Position numbers and translations under genes: made by a program. Shown here piece by piece: positions 8,487 to 16,151 of a DNA stretch of 64,000 nucleotides. The notes beneath the pieces were generated by a model. That model was not told where the DNA came from, searched no databases, and saw only the letters and a list, made by a program, of their open reading frames with translations. The number at the start of each line of letters is the position of its first letter. Position 1 is the stretch's first letter. The DNA comes from Planktothrix rubescens CCAP 1459/22 (GTDB lineage Bacteria > Cyanobacteriota > Cyanobacteriia > Cyanobacteriales > Microcoleaceae), in NCBI GenBank assembly GCA_904830895.1, contig LR882958.1:4483501-4547500 (forward strand), given 5' to 3'.

Positions 8487-10262
8487 GTGGAAACGGTTGT
8501 GTCAGTTCCTGTTGATCATTCAGTTCGGGGTTCTGGTTCAGAACAACGAATAAATCCGCCTTTAGTCACTCCTCCCGGCAAAAATTATGGCGGAAAAGCC
8601 TACCGTTGGAACCGCAAAAATTATTCCCGTCAACGACGTTTTATTGACATTTGGACGTTTGTTCTGACGTGGTTAACTTGGTTGTGGGTCGATGGTAAAA
8701 AATGGAGTTACTGGGGCGGTTTTACCGAAGATAAAAAAAATGCTCGTCGTCGAGCGCAAGCAATTTGGGTAAGGGAAACATTTTTAGATTTAGGGCCAAC
8801 TTTTATTAAAGTCGGACAATTGTTTTCCACCCGGGCTGATTTATTCCCCGTTGAATATGTAGAAGAACTTTCCAAACTCCAAGATAAAGTTCCAGCTTTT
8901 AGCTATGAACAAAGTGAAGAAATTATTCAAGAAGATCTGGGTAAAACCGTTCAAAATTTATTCCAGAATTTTGACCCAATTCCCTTAGCTGCCGCCAGTT
9001 TGGGCCAAGTTCATAGAGCCCAACTCCATTCGGGTGCAGACGTGGTGGTTAAGGTTCAGCGCCCCGGACTAAAAAAATTATTTGAAATTGATTTAGCGAT
9101 TTTGCGAGGCATTGCTCGTTATTTCCAAAATCATCCTCGGTGGGGAAAAGGTCGAGATTGGGTGGGAATTTATGACGAATGTTGTCGGATTTTATGGTTA
9201 GAAATAGACTACCTGAATGAAGGTCGAAATGCCGATACATTTAGGCGTAATTTCCGCAGTTTTAATTGGGTGAAAGTGCCGAGGGTTTCTTGGCAATATA
9301 CCTCCCCCCGAGTTCTGACTTTAGAGTATCTTCCGGGGATTAAAATTAGTAATTATGAAGCCTTAGAAGCATCGGGACTCGATCGCAAAGAACTCGCAGA
9401 AATGGGGGCAAAAGCCTATTTAGAACAACTCCTTAACCATGGCTTTTTCCATGCCGATCCCCACCCAGGTAATATTGCGGTGAGTCCTGGGGGAGAATTG
9501 ATTTTCTATGATTTTGGCATGATGGGACAAATTACCTCCAATCTGCGGGAAAAACTCATGGAAACCCTATTTGGAATTACTCAAAAAGATGGTGATCGGG
9601 TGGTTAAATCCTTAATTGCCATGGGAGCGATCGCCCCCACCGGAGATATGGGGCCAGTGCGTCGGTCGGTTCAGTATATGCTGGACAACTTTATGGATCA
9701 ACCCTTTGAAAATCAATCCATTGCCTCCATTAGTGATGATTTGTACGAAATTGCTTATGACCAACCGTTTCGTTTTCCCGCAACCTTTACCTTTGTGATG
9801 CGGGCATTTTCCACTTTAGAAGGAGTCGGAAAAGGACTCGACCCCGAATTTAACTTTATGGAGGTGGCACAGCCTTTTGCCATGCAGCTTATGTCTAATG
9901 GAAATCTTCCCAATACTGCCAATAGTATTTTTAATGAATTCAGTCGCCAAGCGGTTCAAGTCGGTTCCTCGGCCTTCGGTTTACCAGGACGCATTGAAGA
10001 TACCCTGGAAAAACTTGAACAAGGAGATCTGCGAATGCGGGTTCGTCTAGCGGAAACCGACCGGGCATTAAGACGGATGAGTAACGTGCAAATGGGGACG
10101 AATTACACCGTCTTGATCGCTGCCTTGACTCTATCGGCGACACTGTTATTCATTAGTGATAAAGTGGGATTAGCTCTGTTTGTAGTATTCTTAGCTGTTG
10201 CTCTGGGGATTGCTTTCTTAAGGCTGTTACGCCGGATTGATCGCTTGGATCGGATGATGTAA
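8487..10262 (+). CDS. ABC1/UbiB (AarF) family atypical kinase
   Basis: A 591-residue protein that starts with GTG. Family motifs appear in order: the KxGQ motif (FIKVGQLFSTRADLFP), the Ala-rich nucleotide loop AAASLGQVHRAQL, the conserved Lys in VVVKVQRPG, the catalytic HADPHPGN and the metal-binding YDFGMMG. Two C-terminal hydrophobic helices (~540-585) should anchor it in a membrane. UbiB-like proteins support quinone and other isoprenoid lipid metabolism. Cyanobacteria carry several paralogues, so the substrate cannot be named. It is followed 118 bp later by a PP2C phosphatase. Confidence 0.93.
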   Translation: METVVSVPVDHSVRGSGSEQRINPPLVTPPGKNYGGKAYRWNRKNYSRQRRFIDIWTFVLTWLTWLWVDGKKWSYWGGFTEDKKNARRRAQAIWVRETFLDLGPTFIKVGQLFSTRADLFPVEYVEELSKLQDKVPAFSYEQSEEIIQEDLGKTVQNLFQNFDPIPLAAASLGQVHRAQLHSGADVVVKVQRPGLKKLFEIDLAILRGIARYFQNHPRWGKGRDWVGIYDECCRILWLEIDYLNEGRNADTFRRNFRSFNWVKVPRVSWQYTSPRVLTLEYLPGIKISNYEALEASGLDRKELAEMGAKAYLEQLLNHGFFHADPHPGNIAVSPGGELIFYDFGMMGQITSNLREKLMETLFGITQKDGDRVVKSLIAMGAIAPTGDMGPVRRSVQYMLDNFMDQPFENQSIASISDDLYEIAYDQPFRFPATFTFVMRAFSTLEGVGKGLDPEFNFMEVAQPFAMQLMSNGNLPNTANSIFNEFSRQAVQVGSSAFGLPGRIEDTLEKLEQGDLRMRVRLAETDRALRRMSNVQMGTNYTVLIAALTLSATLLFISDKVGLALFVVFLAVALGIAFLRLLRRIDRLDRMM

Positions 10263-10380
10263 ATGTCTCCTGTACTCGTCATCTGTCTTGTAAAGCTTTG
10301 CAGTGATCCCCAGGGGTGGATATAAGAAAATTTGATAACCCAATCCGCTTGGGAGCTAGAGGTCAATCTTTAACTTGTTT

Positions 10381-11106
10381 ATGAAACGTTATTTTGCTGG
10401 AATGACGGATACGGGCAATGTTCGTAACGTCAACCAAGATGCTTACTATATTGATCCTGATGGCCGTTTTTTTATTGTCGCCGATGGCATGGGTGGACAC
10501 GCAGGCGGCCAGGAAGCCAGTCTGATTGCTACTAAAACCATTAAAGAACATATTCTTGAGCATTGGGATAGTTCTGAAGCATCCCAAACTATCCTCAAAA
10601 ATGCCTTTGTCGCCGCCAATAAAGCACTTTTAGAGGATCAGCAACAACATCCTGAACGCTCAGACATGGGAACAACGGCGGTTGTGGCTTTATTCCGAGA
10701 TCCCGATAGTCCTTGGTTTGCGAATGTGGGGGATTCCCGTTTATATCGTTTACGGGGACATCAATTAGAACAAATTACAGAAGATCAGACTTGGGTAGCT
10801 CAAGCGGTTAAGTCCTCCCGTCTCAAGCAAGATGAGGCTCGCACCCATCCTTGGCGTCATGTTTTATCCCAGTGTTTGGGACGCGAAGATCTCTCGGAAA
10901 TTGAGATTGATCAGATGGATGTCCAGTCGGGAGATCGCCTATTGTTATGTAGTGATGGCTTGACCGAAGAACTCTCGGACGGGGTGATTGCTTCCAACCT
11001 GAAATCAATTCGAGCTTGCGATACCGCAGCTACGGCTTTAATTAAAGCGGCTAAAGATCGGGAGGGCAAGGATAATATTACGGTGATTGTGGTCGCGATT
11101 GATTAA
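10381..11106 (+). CDS. PP2C-type serine/threonine protein phosphatase
   Basis: A 241-residue metal-dependent phosphatase. PP2C motifs are complete: [24 protein letters not shown] (metal-binding Asp and Gly loop), [35 protein letters not shown] and KDNITVIVV. The frame also has a TTG two codons upstream, but ATG at 10381 gives the normal N-terminus [15 protein letters not shown]. This bacterial subgroup is soluble and reverses Ser/Thr kinase signalling. Its stop lies 17 bp before anmK. No partner kinase is in the window apart from the atypical UbiB-like gene upstream. Confidence 0.94.
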   Translation: MKRYFAGMTDTGNVRNVNQDAYYIDPDGRFFIVADGMGGHAGGQEASLIATKTIKEHILEHWDSSEASQTILKNAFVAANKALLEDQQQHPERSDMGTTAVVALFRDPDSPWFANVGDSRLYRLRGHQLEQITEDQTWVAQAVKSSRLKQDEARTHPWRHVLSQCLGREDLSEIEIDQMDVQSGDRLLLCSDGLTEELSDGVIASNLKSIRACDTAATALIKAAKDREGKDNITVIVVAID

Positions 11107-11123
11107 ATACCATAGTTAATCCC

Positions 11124-12308
11124 ATGCGTGTGATTGGTTTGATTAGTGGAACTTCAGTGGATGGGATTGACGGGGCCCTGGTGGAGATTTCGGGTTCCCC
11201 AGGGGATTGGCATTTAGAATTGCTGGCGGGGACAACCCTCCCCTATCCGGTGGACTTGCGATCGCAAATTTTGGACGTATGTGCTGGAAAGTCTCTATCC
11301 ATGCCCGAACTGGCTGAATTAGATGATGCGATCGCCACGGTTTTTGCCGATGCTGCCTTAAGTTTACAACAGTCCTCTGAACCTGCGGAACTGATTGGCT
11401 CCCACGGTCAAACTGTATTTCATCGTCCCCCCCAAAATCATCAACTGGGTTACAGTCTGCAACTCGGACGGGGAGAGCTAATCGCCCAGTTAACGGGTTT
11501 AACCACCGTCAGTAATTTTCGGGTCGCAGATATCGCCGCCGGAGGTCACGGCGCCCCCCTAGTTCCAATTCTCGATACCTATTTCCTCCGCCATCCCAAC
11601 TATGATCGCTGCATTCAAAATTTGGGGGGTATTGGCAATGTCACCTATGTCCCGAAAACCGATAACCAGATTTTAGGCTGGGACACCGGGCCGGGAAATG
11701 CCTTAATAGATTTGGCCGTAGAGTATTTTTCTGAGGGCGCTCAAACTTATGACCGGGATGGGGCCTGGGCCGCAACGGGAACCCCCTGTATAGCCCTAGT
11801 CGAACAATGGTTAGAGCAGGATTTTTTTCAACAACCGCCCCCGAAATCGACGGGACGGGAATTATTTGGGGTGGACTATTGGCAACGTTGTTTAAGGGAA
11901 GCTGAACCCTATAATTTAAGTCCGGCGGATATTTTAGCTACCTTAACGGAATTAACCGTCGTTTCAATTCATCACAGTTATTGTCAATTTTTACCGGAAT
12001 TACCCGATCAGATTTTATTATGTGGGGGAGGTAGCCATAACCACTATTTACAACAGCGTTTACAAACTTTATTCGCCCCAATTCCAGTTTTTTCCACTTC
12101 TGAACTAGGCTTAAATGCTGATTTTAAAGAAGCGATCGCTTTTGCGGTTTTAGCCTATTGGCGACTATTAGAAATTCCTGGGAATTTACCTTCGGTAACG
12201 GGCGCGGTTTCAGAGGTTTTATTGGGAGAAATTCACCCGGTCTTTACTCCTAATGTGATACGATCCCAATCATTGACACTCTCAGGTCTGAAGACACTGA
12301 GATTCTAA
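11124..12308 (+). CDS. anmK: Anhydro-N-acetylmuramic acid kinase with altered C-terminus
   Basis: A 394-residue peptidoglycan-recycling kinase that phosphorylates and opens 1,6-anhydroMurNAc. Motifs: [18 protein letters not shown] (ATP loop), [40 protein letters not shown] and LLCGGGSHN. The family's usual end is near the EIHP motif. Here the frame continues ~20 residues and its last ~9 codons are encoded by the right end of the adjacent tnpB element (hairpin 12281-12301). So the insertion replaced the native 3' end or stop codon. The catalytic core is intact, so activity is likely kept. Confidence 0.94.
   Translation: MRVIGLISGTSVDGIDGALVEISGSPGDWHLELLAGTTLPYPVDLRSQILDVCAGKSLSMPELAELDDAIATVFADAALSLQQSSEPAELIGSHGQTVFHRPPQNHQLGYSLQLGRGELIAQLTGLTTVSNFRVADIAAGGHGAPLVPILDTYFLRHPNYDRCIQNLGGIGNVTYVPKTDNQILGWDTGPGNALIDLAVEYFSEGAQTYDRDGAWAATGTPCIALVEQWLEQDFFQQPPPKSTGRELFGVDYWQRCLREAEPYNLSPADILATLTELTVVSIHHSYCQFLPELPDQILLCGGGSHNHYLQQRLQTLFAPIPVFSTSELGLNADFKEAIAFAVLAYWRLLEIPGNLPSVTGAVSEVLLGEIHPVFTPNVIRSQSLTLSGLKTLRF
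12281..12301 (-). other. Right-end hairpin of the tnpB element, likely 3' end of guide RNA scaffold
   Basis: Minus-strand CTCAG-T-GTCT-TC-AGAC-CTGAG forms a 9-bp stem with one bulge. It overlaps the last codons of tnpB and, on the other strand, the end of anmK. In the TnpB family the RNA from the 3' end of the gene through the right end is the omega/reRNA, with the guide taken from flanking DNA. Here the guide would come from anmK sequence below 12280. The RNA itself is inferred. Confidence 0.65.
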
Positions 12309-13532
12309 CTTCAACCTGGACACTTGCTCGACCAGACTTTCATCAAGAGGAGTAGAGGTTTCCAGTCCATTAGCGTTACTTTGGGGATGCCCTCCCCTAG
12401 CTTGTTTACCAAGATTGAGAATATTAATTGCAGCATTTGTATCTCTATGCAACTCACATCCACAATTACAAACATGGGTGCGAGTTGATAGAGATTTTTT
12501 CACTATTACCCCACAATTAGAACATTTTTGTGAAGTGTAATGGGGTGCAACCGGAATTGTTAACTTATCAAATTTAGCCGCAAAATATTCTATCCATTTT
12601 CTCAATAAATACCAGCTAACATCACTAATTGATTTAGCTAAACAATGGTTTTTAACTAGATTTTTAACAATTAAATCTTCATAGACCACTAAGTCGTTAG
12701 ACTTGCATACGTTACGCGCAATTCTCTTTGCGTGTTCATTCCGTTGTCTACTTACTTTTAAGTGTTTTTTACTGTAAACTTTCCTAGCTTTCCGTCTCCC
12801 CGATGAACCTTTAACTTTCTTATAGATTTGTTTCTGAGATTGCTTAATTGATTGTTCAGCTTTTCTCAAAAACTTAGGATTAACTTCTTGATATCCATTG
12901 GAGTCTGTGTAAAACGACTCAATACCAACATCAAGACCAATTTCTTTTCTAGTTTTAGGTTGAATATCGGTGACATTAATATTCAGACAAAATTGTGCGT
13001 AATATCCATCGGCACGACGGATTAAACGTACCCGCTTAATGTCTTTAACATTGTAGGTGTGGATATCCCATTTACCCAATAATTTGAGTTTACCCCCCCC
13101 AAACCCCCCCGTGCACGGGGGGGCTAGGGGGGGGCCGTTTTTATCGGTTAAGGTAATTTGTCTTTTGGTTGGGTGTAGTTTCCATCCCGATGTTTTATAT
13201 TCAACGGAACGGCAATCTTTTTGGAATTTGGGATATCCTTTTTTGCCGGAAATGTTTTTCTTACAATTGTCGTAAAAACGACTAATGGCAGACCATCCTC
13301 GCTCGGCGGCGGATTGGACTGCCATTGAATTTAGGTCAGCAACAAAGGGGAATTGCTTTCTGAGAGTTGTAGAATATTTATTTAAGGCAAATCTATCAAT
13401 CTTTAATTCTCTTGAATTATCCATCCAATATCTAATTGCTTTATTGCGAATGAATTGGGTGGTGCGAATTGCTTCATCAATCGCTTTATATTGATTGGGT
13501 TTGCCTTTACACTTGTATTCCAGAACTATCAT
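12282..13532 (-). CDS. tnpB: TnpB, RNA-guided RuvC endonuclease of IS605/IS1341 type
   Basis: A 416-residue protein. ATG at 13532 is chosen because AGGAG stands 6 bp upstream; the upstream GTG at 13589 adds 19 unlike residues. The RuvC triad is present: D201 (GLDVGIES), E285 ([10 protein letters not shown]) and D364 ([10 protein letters not shown]). A zinc-binding Cys set (CSNC and CNC, residues 337-357) sits between the last two. The N-terminal helical and beta part has the typical [13 protein letters not shown]. Residues ~131-148 ([10 protein letters not shown], then [10 protein letters not shown]) are a low-complexity insert encoded by a G/C palindrome that kept the frame. All catalytic residues remain, so the protein may be active unless the insert disturbs RNA or DNA binding. 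Confidence 0.93.
   Translation of the reverse strand: MIVLEYKCKGKPNQYKAIDEAIRTTQFIRNKAIRYWMDNSRELKIDRFALNKYSTTLRKQFPFVADLNSMAVQSAAERGWSAISRFYDNCKKNISGKKGYPKFQKDCRSVEYKTSGWKLHPTKRQITLTDKNGPPLAPPCTGGFGGGKLKLLGKWDIHTYNVKDIKRVRLIRRADGYYAQFCLNINVTDIQPKTRKEIGLDVGIESFYTDSNGYQEVNPKFLRKAEQSIKQSQKQIYKKVKGSSGRRKARKVYSKKHLKVSRQRNEHAKRIARNVCKSNDLVVYEDLIVKNLVKNHCLAKSISDVSWYLLRKWIEYFAAKFDKLTIPVAPHYTSQKCSNCGVIVKKSLSTRTHVCNCGCELHRDTNAAINILNLGKQARGGHPQSNANGLETSTPLDESLVEQVSRLKLESQCLQT
13093..13134. repeat. G/C-rich palindrome inserted in tnpB
   Basis: Inverted repeat C8-AAA-C7, GTGCAC, G7-CTA-G8, closely related to the palindrome at 2636-2672. It lies wholly inside the tnpB reading frame, adds about 14 Gly/Pro-rich residues and does not cause a frameshift or stop. 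Its presence in a mobile gene and in an unrelated intergenic site supports a dispersed repeat family. Confidence 0.85.
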
Positions 13533-13620
13533 AAAAATCTCCTGTTTTCGACCTAATACTATGTTAACATAAATCATGAGAATATTCACGGGGAATAAAT
13601 TCCCCTGGGTCGCTTTTCAT

Positions 13621-13641
13621 CTCAGGGCTAAAGCCACTGAG
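13621..13641 (-). other. Left-end hairpin of the tnpB element
   Basis: Minus strand CTCAG-T-GGCT-TT-AGCC-CTGAG, a perfect counterpart of the right-end hairpin with the same outer stem. It lies about 90 bp upstream of the tnpB start codon, where the left-end transposase-binding hairpin of IS605-group elements is expected. Confidence 0.75.
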
Positions 13642-13718
13642 TTTTCAATCTCCCAGACTTATGTTATAACTTAAATCGACAAAATTTTTTCAATCTTGGT
13701 GCAAATAAAGGTGGCACT

Positions 13719-14171
13719 GTGGCTCACACATTTTTGATGGAATCTGGTCAATGGTTATTAGAAGGAAATTGGATCGACCGAGGCGAAATACCAATTGCCC
13801 TTCGCGGAAAAACAGTGGTTGCTTGGCATCAAAGCGACTGGTTCAGTATGGTGACAAAATTAGTTTTCCCCAATAGCGATCGCGAAGATATTATTTTACA
13901 GTATCGGGGAAGATTAGATGGTAATGAAAGAGAATATACCTTTGTTTTACAACATAGTCAACTCGGAAAAATTGAAGGCGAAGGTTTAATTAGCCCCGAA
14001 TCAATTGTCCAACGTTATCGAGTTTTAGGAGATGAACGTCAACGTCGGAATGGTTTTGAAACCCTGAGAAAAGTTGACTCTAATCACTACTATTATTGTA
14101 GTGGAATCATGGCGGGCCATTCCCTAAATTTAATCAGTGTGGTGGAAGCGACCCTAGAACGTAAATCATAA
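13719..14171 (+). CDS. Conserved hypothetical protein, lipocalin-like beta-rich
   Basis: A 150-residue protein starting with GTG at 13719 (an internal ATG at 13737 is possible). Alternating strand-like segments (QWLLEGNWIDR, DIILQYRGRL, REYTFVLQHSQLGKIEGEGLI, HYYYCSGIMAGHSLNLISVVEATLERK) suggest a small beta-barrel. It has no signal peptide or membrane span. I do not recognise a named family with confidence; it looks like a cyanobacterial orphan family. It lies just past the left end of the tnpB element and is convergent with nblA. Confidence 0.65.
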   Translation: MAHTFLMESGQWLLEGNWIDRGEIPIALRGKTVVAWHQSDWFSMVTKLVFPNSDREDIILQYRGRLDGNEREYTFVLQHSQLGKIEGEGLISPESIVQRYRVLGDERQRRNGFETLRKVDSNHYYYCSGIMAGHSLNLISVVEATLERKS

Positions 14172-14250
14172 AATAAATAGGAGTTCAGGGTTGATCTTGA
14201 ATATCAATTTAACCCCAAGTGAGTTAACCTCAGCAGTTTGATGCCCGATT

Positions 14251-14290
14251 ATCTTAACTTGTTTCCGAGGGATGGAAACAAGTTAAAGAT
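14251..14290. terminator. Strong stem-loop between convergent genes
   Basis: Arms ATCTTAACTTGTTTCC and GGAAACAAGTTAAAGAT pair over 16 bp with a single bulge and a 7-nt loop. It lies between the stops of the 13719-14171 gene and nblA, so it could terminate both. There is no long T-run, so factor-independent termination is only probable. Confidence 0.6.
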
Positions 14291-14320
14291 AGAGGTCGCC
14301 GACTGCAATAGTTTCAAGGT

Positions 14321-14518
14321 CTACTCCTGGGCAAAATTGGGTTCGAGTCCCCAATGGTGTTTGAGAAAATGTTGATACATATTTTCTCTGACCATCATGT
14401 GTTCATAGAGATTAATCAAAAAATCCTGAGCCTGTTCTGGACTCATTTGACCGACTTGCATCTTGAAGGAGGTGAGGCTGAATTGTTGCTCAAGAGATAA
14501 TTCTGCGGGTTGGTTCAT
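14321..14518 (-). CDS. nblA: Phycobilisome degradation protein NblA
   Basis: A 65-residue protein with the family pattern: LSLEQQFSLTSFKMQV, the central QAQDFLINLYEHMMVRE helix and QHFLKHHWGLEPNF. NblA is a small helical adaptor that binds phycobiliproteins and presents phycobilisomes to Clp protease under nitrogen or sulfur starvation. A good AAGGAG ribosome-binding site lies 6 bp before the ATG. A GTA-N8-TAC palindrome 123 bp upstream indicates NtcA control. A second promoter-like pair (TTGTCA and TAATAAT on the minus strand) is closer to the gene. Confidence 0.97.
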   Translation of the reverse strand: MNQPAELSLEQQFSLTSFKMQVGQMSPEQAQDFLINLYEHMMVRENMYQHFLKHHWGLEPNFAQE

Positions 14519-14613
14519 GGGTGACTCCTTACGGGTTCTCCAGTATTATTAACAAGTGTAACAAGTATTTGACAAATTGTCCACTACCCTCTAGGAAGAT
14601 ATGTGTTGTTATG

Positions 14614-14654
14614 AAGATAGCAAATATTTTTAGAGATGGTGTAGCACAGGATAC
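14614..14654 (-). promoter_or_regulatory. NtcA-activated promoter of nblA (GTA-N8-TAC plus -10)
   Basis: 14641-14654 is a perfect GTA-N8-TAC NtcA site (GTATCCTGTGCTAC on the minus strand). Reading toward nblA, a TAN3T -10 element (TATCTT, plus-strand 14614-14619) follows after 21 nt. The class II NtcA promoter consensus has about 22. Nitrogen-starvation induction of nblA through NtcA is known in other cyanobacteria. The site and spacing are seen; binding is inferred. Confidence 0.7.
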
Positions 14655-14793
14655 GAGTTTTCACAACAACGGCTAGAAATGCCAAGACTCAATGATTGCG
14701 GAATCCTTTAATATAGATGTGTTAAAGTAATATAGAGGATTTGAAAATCTTATAGATTTTTTATATTTGACTCATAAGGATGTGTAATTCAAT

Positions 14794-15018
14794 ATGACTC
14801 TTTCTAAGACTAATCAACCCAAGCCATTGTGGAGTCGATTCCGTTTCCTGTCCTACGGTGTGCTGGGTCTTCTAATTTTCTATTTCAATTCGACTTGGGA
14901 TTCTAATATTTTTGTGAAAGGATATTTAACACTCATAGAAGTACAAACTTCTATAGTTTTGTTATACTTTATGATAGCTAGGCTTTCCAAAAGCCCAACT
15001 CGTAAAATCGATCTCTAA
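14794..15018 (+). CDS. Small membrane protein, unknown
   Basis: A 74-residue protein with two hydrophobic segments, ~18-33 (FLSYGVLGLLIFYF) and ~46-64 (IEVQTSIVLLYFMIA), and basic ends. It has no recognised family. It is first in a plus-strand group of three small membrane-associated genes (with the TM2 protein and the HhH protein), which may be co-transcribed. ATG at 14794 follows AAGGATGTG, a reasonable ribosome-binding site. Confidence 0.55.
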   Translation: MTLSKTNQPKPLWSRFRFLSYGVLGLLIFYFNSTWDSNIFVKGYLTLIEVQTSIVLLYFMIARLSKSPTRKIDL

Positions 15019-15077
15019 TTCCTACTGATTTGACTTTGATTAGTCTTTTGAATATTTTAAATTCAGGAGAATACCTC

Positions 15078-15425
15078 ATGAAAAATAAATTTTTAGCCGC
15101 TTTACTCGCTTTCTTTTTAGGTGCAGTTGGAATTCATAAGTTTTATTTAGGGGAAAATTTTGGCGGAATTCTCTATTTTTTATTTTCCTGGACTTTTATT
15201 CCTGCTATTCTCGCCTTCTTTGATTTTATGAGTTTATTATTAATGTCTGATCAAACCTTTGATGCTAGATTTAATCCGGGTTTAAATACCGCAGTTTTAA
15301 GGGGGAGTCATTCTCGAGAGGATGTTACGATCGCCATTTCTCAACTGAAAAAACTCTATGATCAAGATGCGATTACTGCCGAAGAATATGAAGAAAAACG
15401 TCGCAAATTATTAAATGAATTGTAA
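15078..15425 (+). CDS. TM2-domain membrane protein with SHOCT-like tail
   Basis: A 115-residue protein. ATG at 15078 is preferred over the upstream TTG because CAGGAGA precedes it and TM2 proteins begin this way. Residues ~1-55 form a TM2 domain: two membrane helices separated by the conserved GAVGIHKFYLG turn. The C-terminal ~30 residues (ISQLKKLYDQDAITAEEYEEKRRKLL) match the SHOCT short C-terminal domain. It is probably an inner-membrane protein of unknown role. It lies 25 bp before the next gene. Confidence 0.88.
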   Translation: MKNKFLAALLAFFLGAVGIHKFYLGENFGGILYFLFSWTFIPAILAFFDFMSLLLMSDQTFDARFNPGLNTAVLRGSHSREDVTIAISQLKKLYDQDAITAEEYEEKRRKLLNEL

Positions 15426-15449
15426 ATATTAATAGGAGTGACATTCAAA

Positions 15450-16151
15450 GTGTCTAATCTATCCCAATGGTTTCAGAAAACCCCGCAGTGGTTATACTGG
15501 TCTTTATTTCCCGTATTAGGAGGATTAGCCATTGTCTATGCGGGAAGTAAAACTAAAACTCAATCCTGGGTTTACATCGGTTTAGGGTTTGTAGCGACGG
15601 CTTTTATCTTATCAAATAGTTCGTTAAGTGGAATCATTTGGATTGCTCAAATTGCCACGGCGATCGCCCTAAAAAAAGAATTTCTAGCTAAAACCTATCC
15701 TAATTCTTTAACCAAATCCAATGAATCCAACCTGATTAAATTAATTGCTAAACATCGAGATAAAATTGATATTAATAATTGTTCCAAACATGAATTAGTT
15801 CACGGCTTAGATTTACCGATTGTGTATGCCAATGAAATTGAAGAAATGAAACGAGAGGGCTATAACTTTACCAGTTTAGAAGAACTTTCTGAATTAATTG
15901 GAATTCCTGAAGCCACTTTAAACCGGATTGAGCCTTTGGTTTCATTTGGTTTTGATATGAACAAAGAGATTCATCATTCCTGGCGACGGTTAAATGTCTT
16001 ATCCATAGATGAATTAGTTAGTTTAGGACTCCATATCAATGCGGCTAAAATCGTTGTTTTAGAACGTAAAAAGCGTGGGAGTTATAAATCTTTTCTGGAT
16101 TTTAAAAAACGGACAGAACTCCCCTTACATTTATATCGACATCTTTTATAA
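15450..16151 (+). CDS. Membrane-anchored helix-hairpin-helix (ComEA-like) protein
   Basis: GTG at 15450 is preferred (AATAGGAG lies 10 bp upstream) over GTG at 15438, which overlaps the ribosome-binding site; length ~233 residues. The N-terminus holds two or three membrane helices (WSLFPVLGGLAIVYAG, VYIGLGFVATAFIL, IWIAQIATAIAL). Residues ~100-230 contain two HhH-like repeats: INNCSKHELVHGLDLP with FTSLEELSELIGIP, and LNVLSIDELVSLG with SYKSFLDFKKRTELP. This resembles ComEA/PulK-type DNA- or protein-binding helices on the cytoplasmic side. The role is unknown. The stop is next to the convergent carboxypeptidase stop. Confidence 0.75.
   Translation: MSNLSQWFQKTPQWLYWSLFPVLGGLAIVYAGSKTKTQSWVYIGLGFVATAFILSNSSLSGIIWIAQIATAIALKKEFLAKTYPNSLTKSNESNLIKLIAKHRDKIDINNCSKHELVHGLDLPIVYANEIEEMKREGYNFTSLEELSELIGIPEATLNRIEPLVSFGFDMNKEIHHSWRRLNVLSIDELVSLGLHINAAKIVVLERKKRGSYKSFLDFKKRTELPLHLYRHLL

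Larger units (their letters stand above)
12278..13650 (-). mobile_element. IS200/IS605-group element with tnpB only
   Basis: On the minus strand this contains a left-end hairpin (13621-13641), tnpB (13532-12282) and a right-end hairpin (12281-12301). The two hairpins share the same design: a CTCAG/CTGAG outer stem, an unpaired T or A, an inner 4-bp stem and a short loop. Paired subterminal hairpins without terminal inverted repeats are the hallmark of this group. No Y1 transposase (tnpA) is present, so movement would need TnpA in trans. The exact ends and target tetramer or pentamer cannot be fixed from one copy. TTGA lies just outside the left hairpin as a possible target motif. Confidence 0.8.

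Noticed and set aside
13057-13494. Plus-strand frames opposite tnpB
   Set aside because: They are antisense to tnpB and mirror its codons; the Pro-rich start comes from the palindrome.
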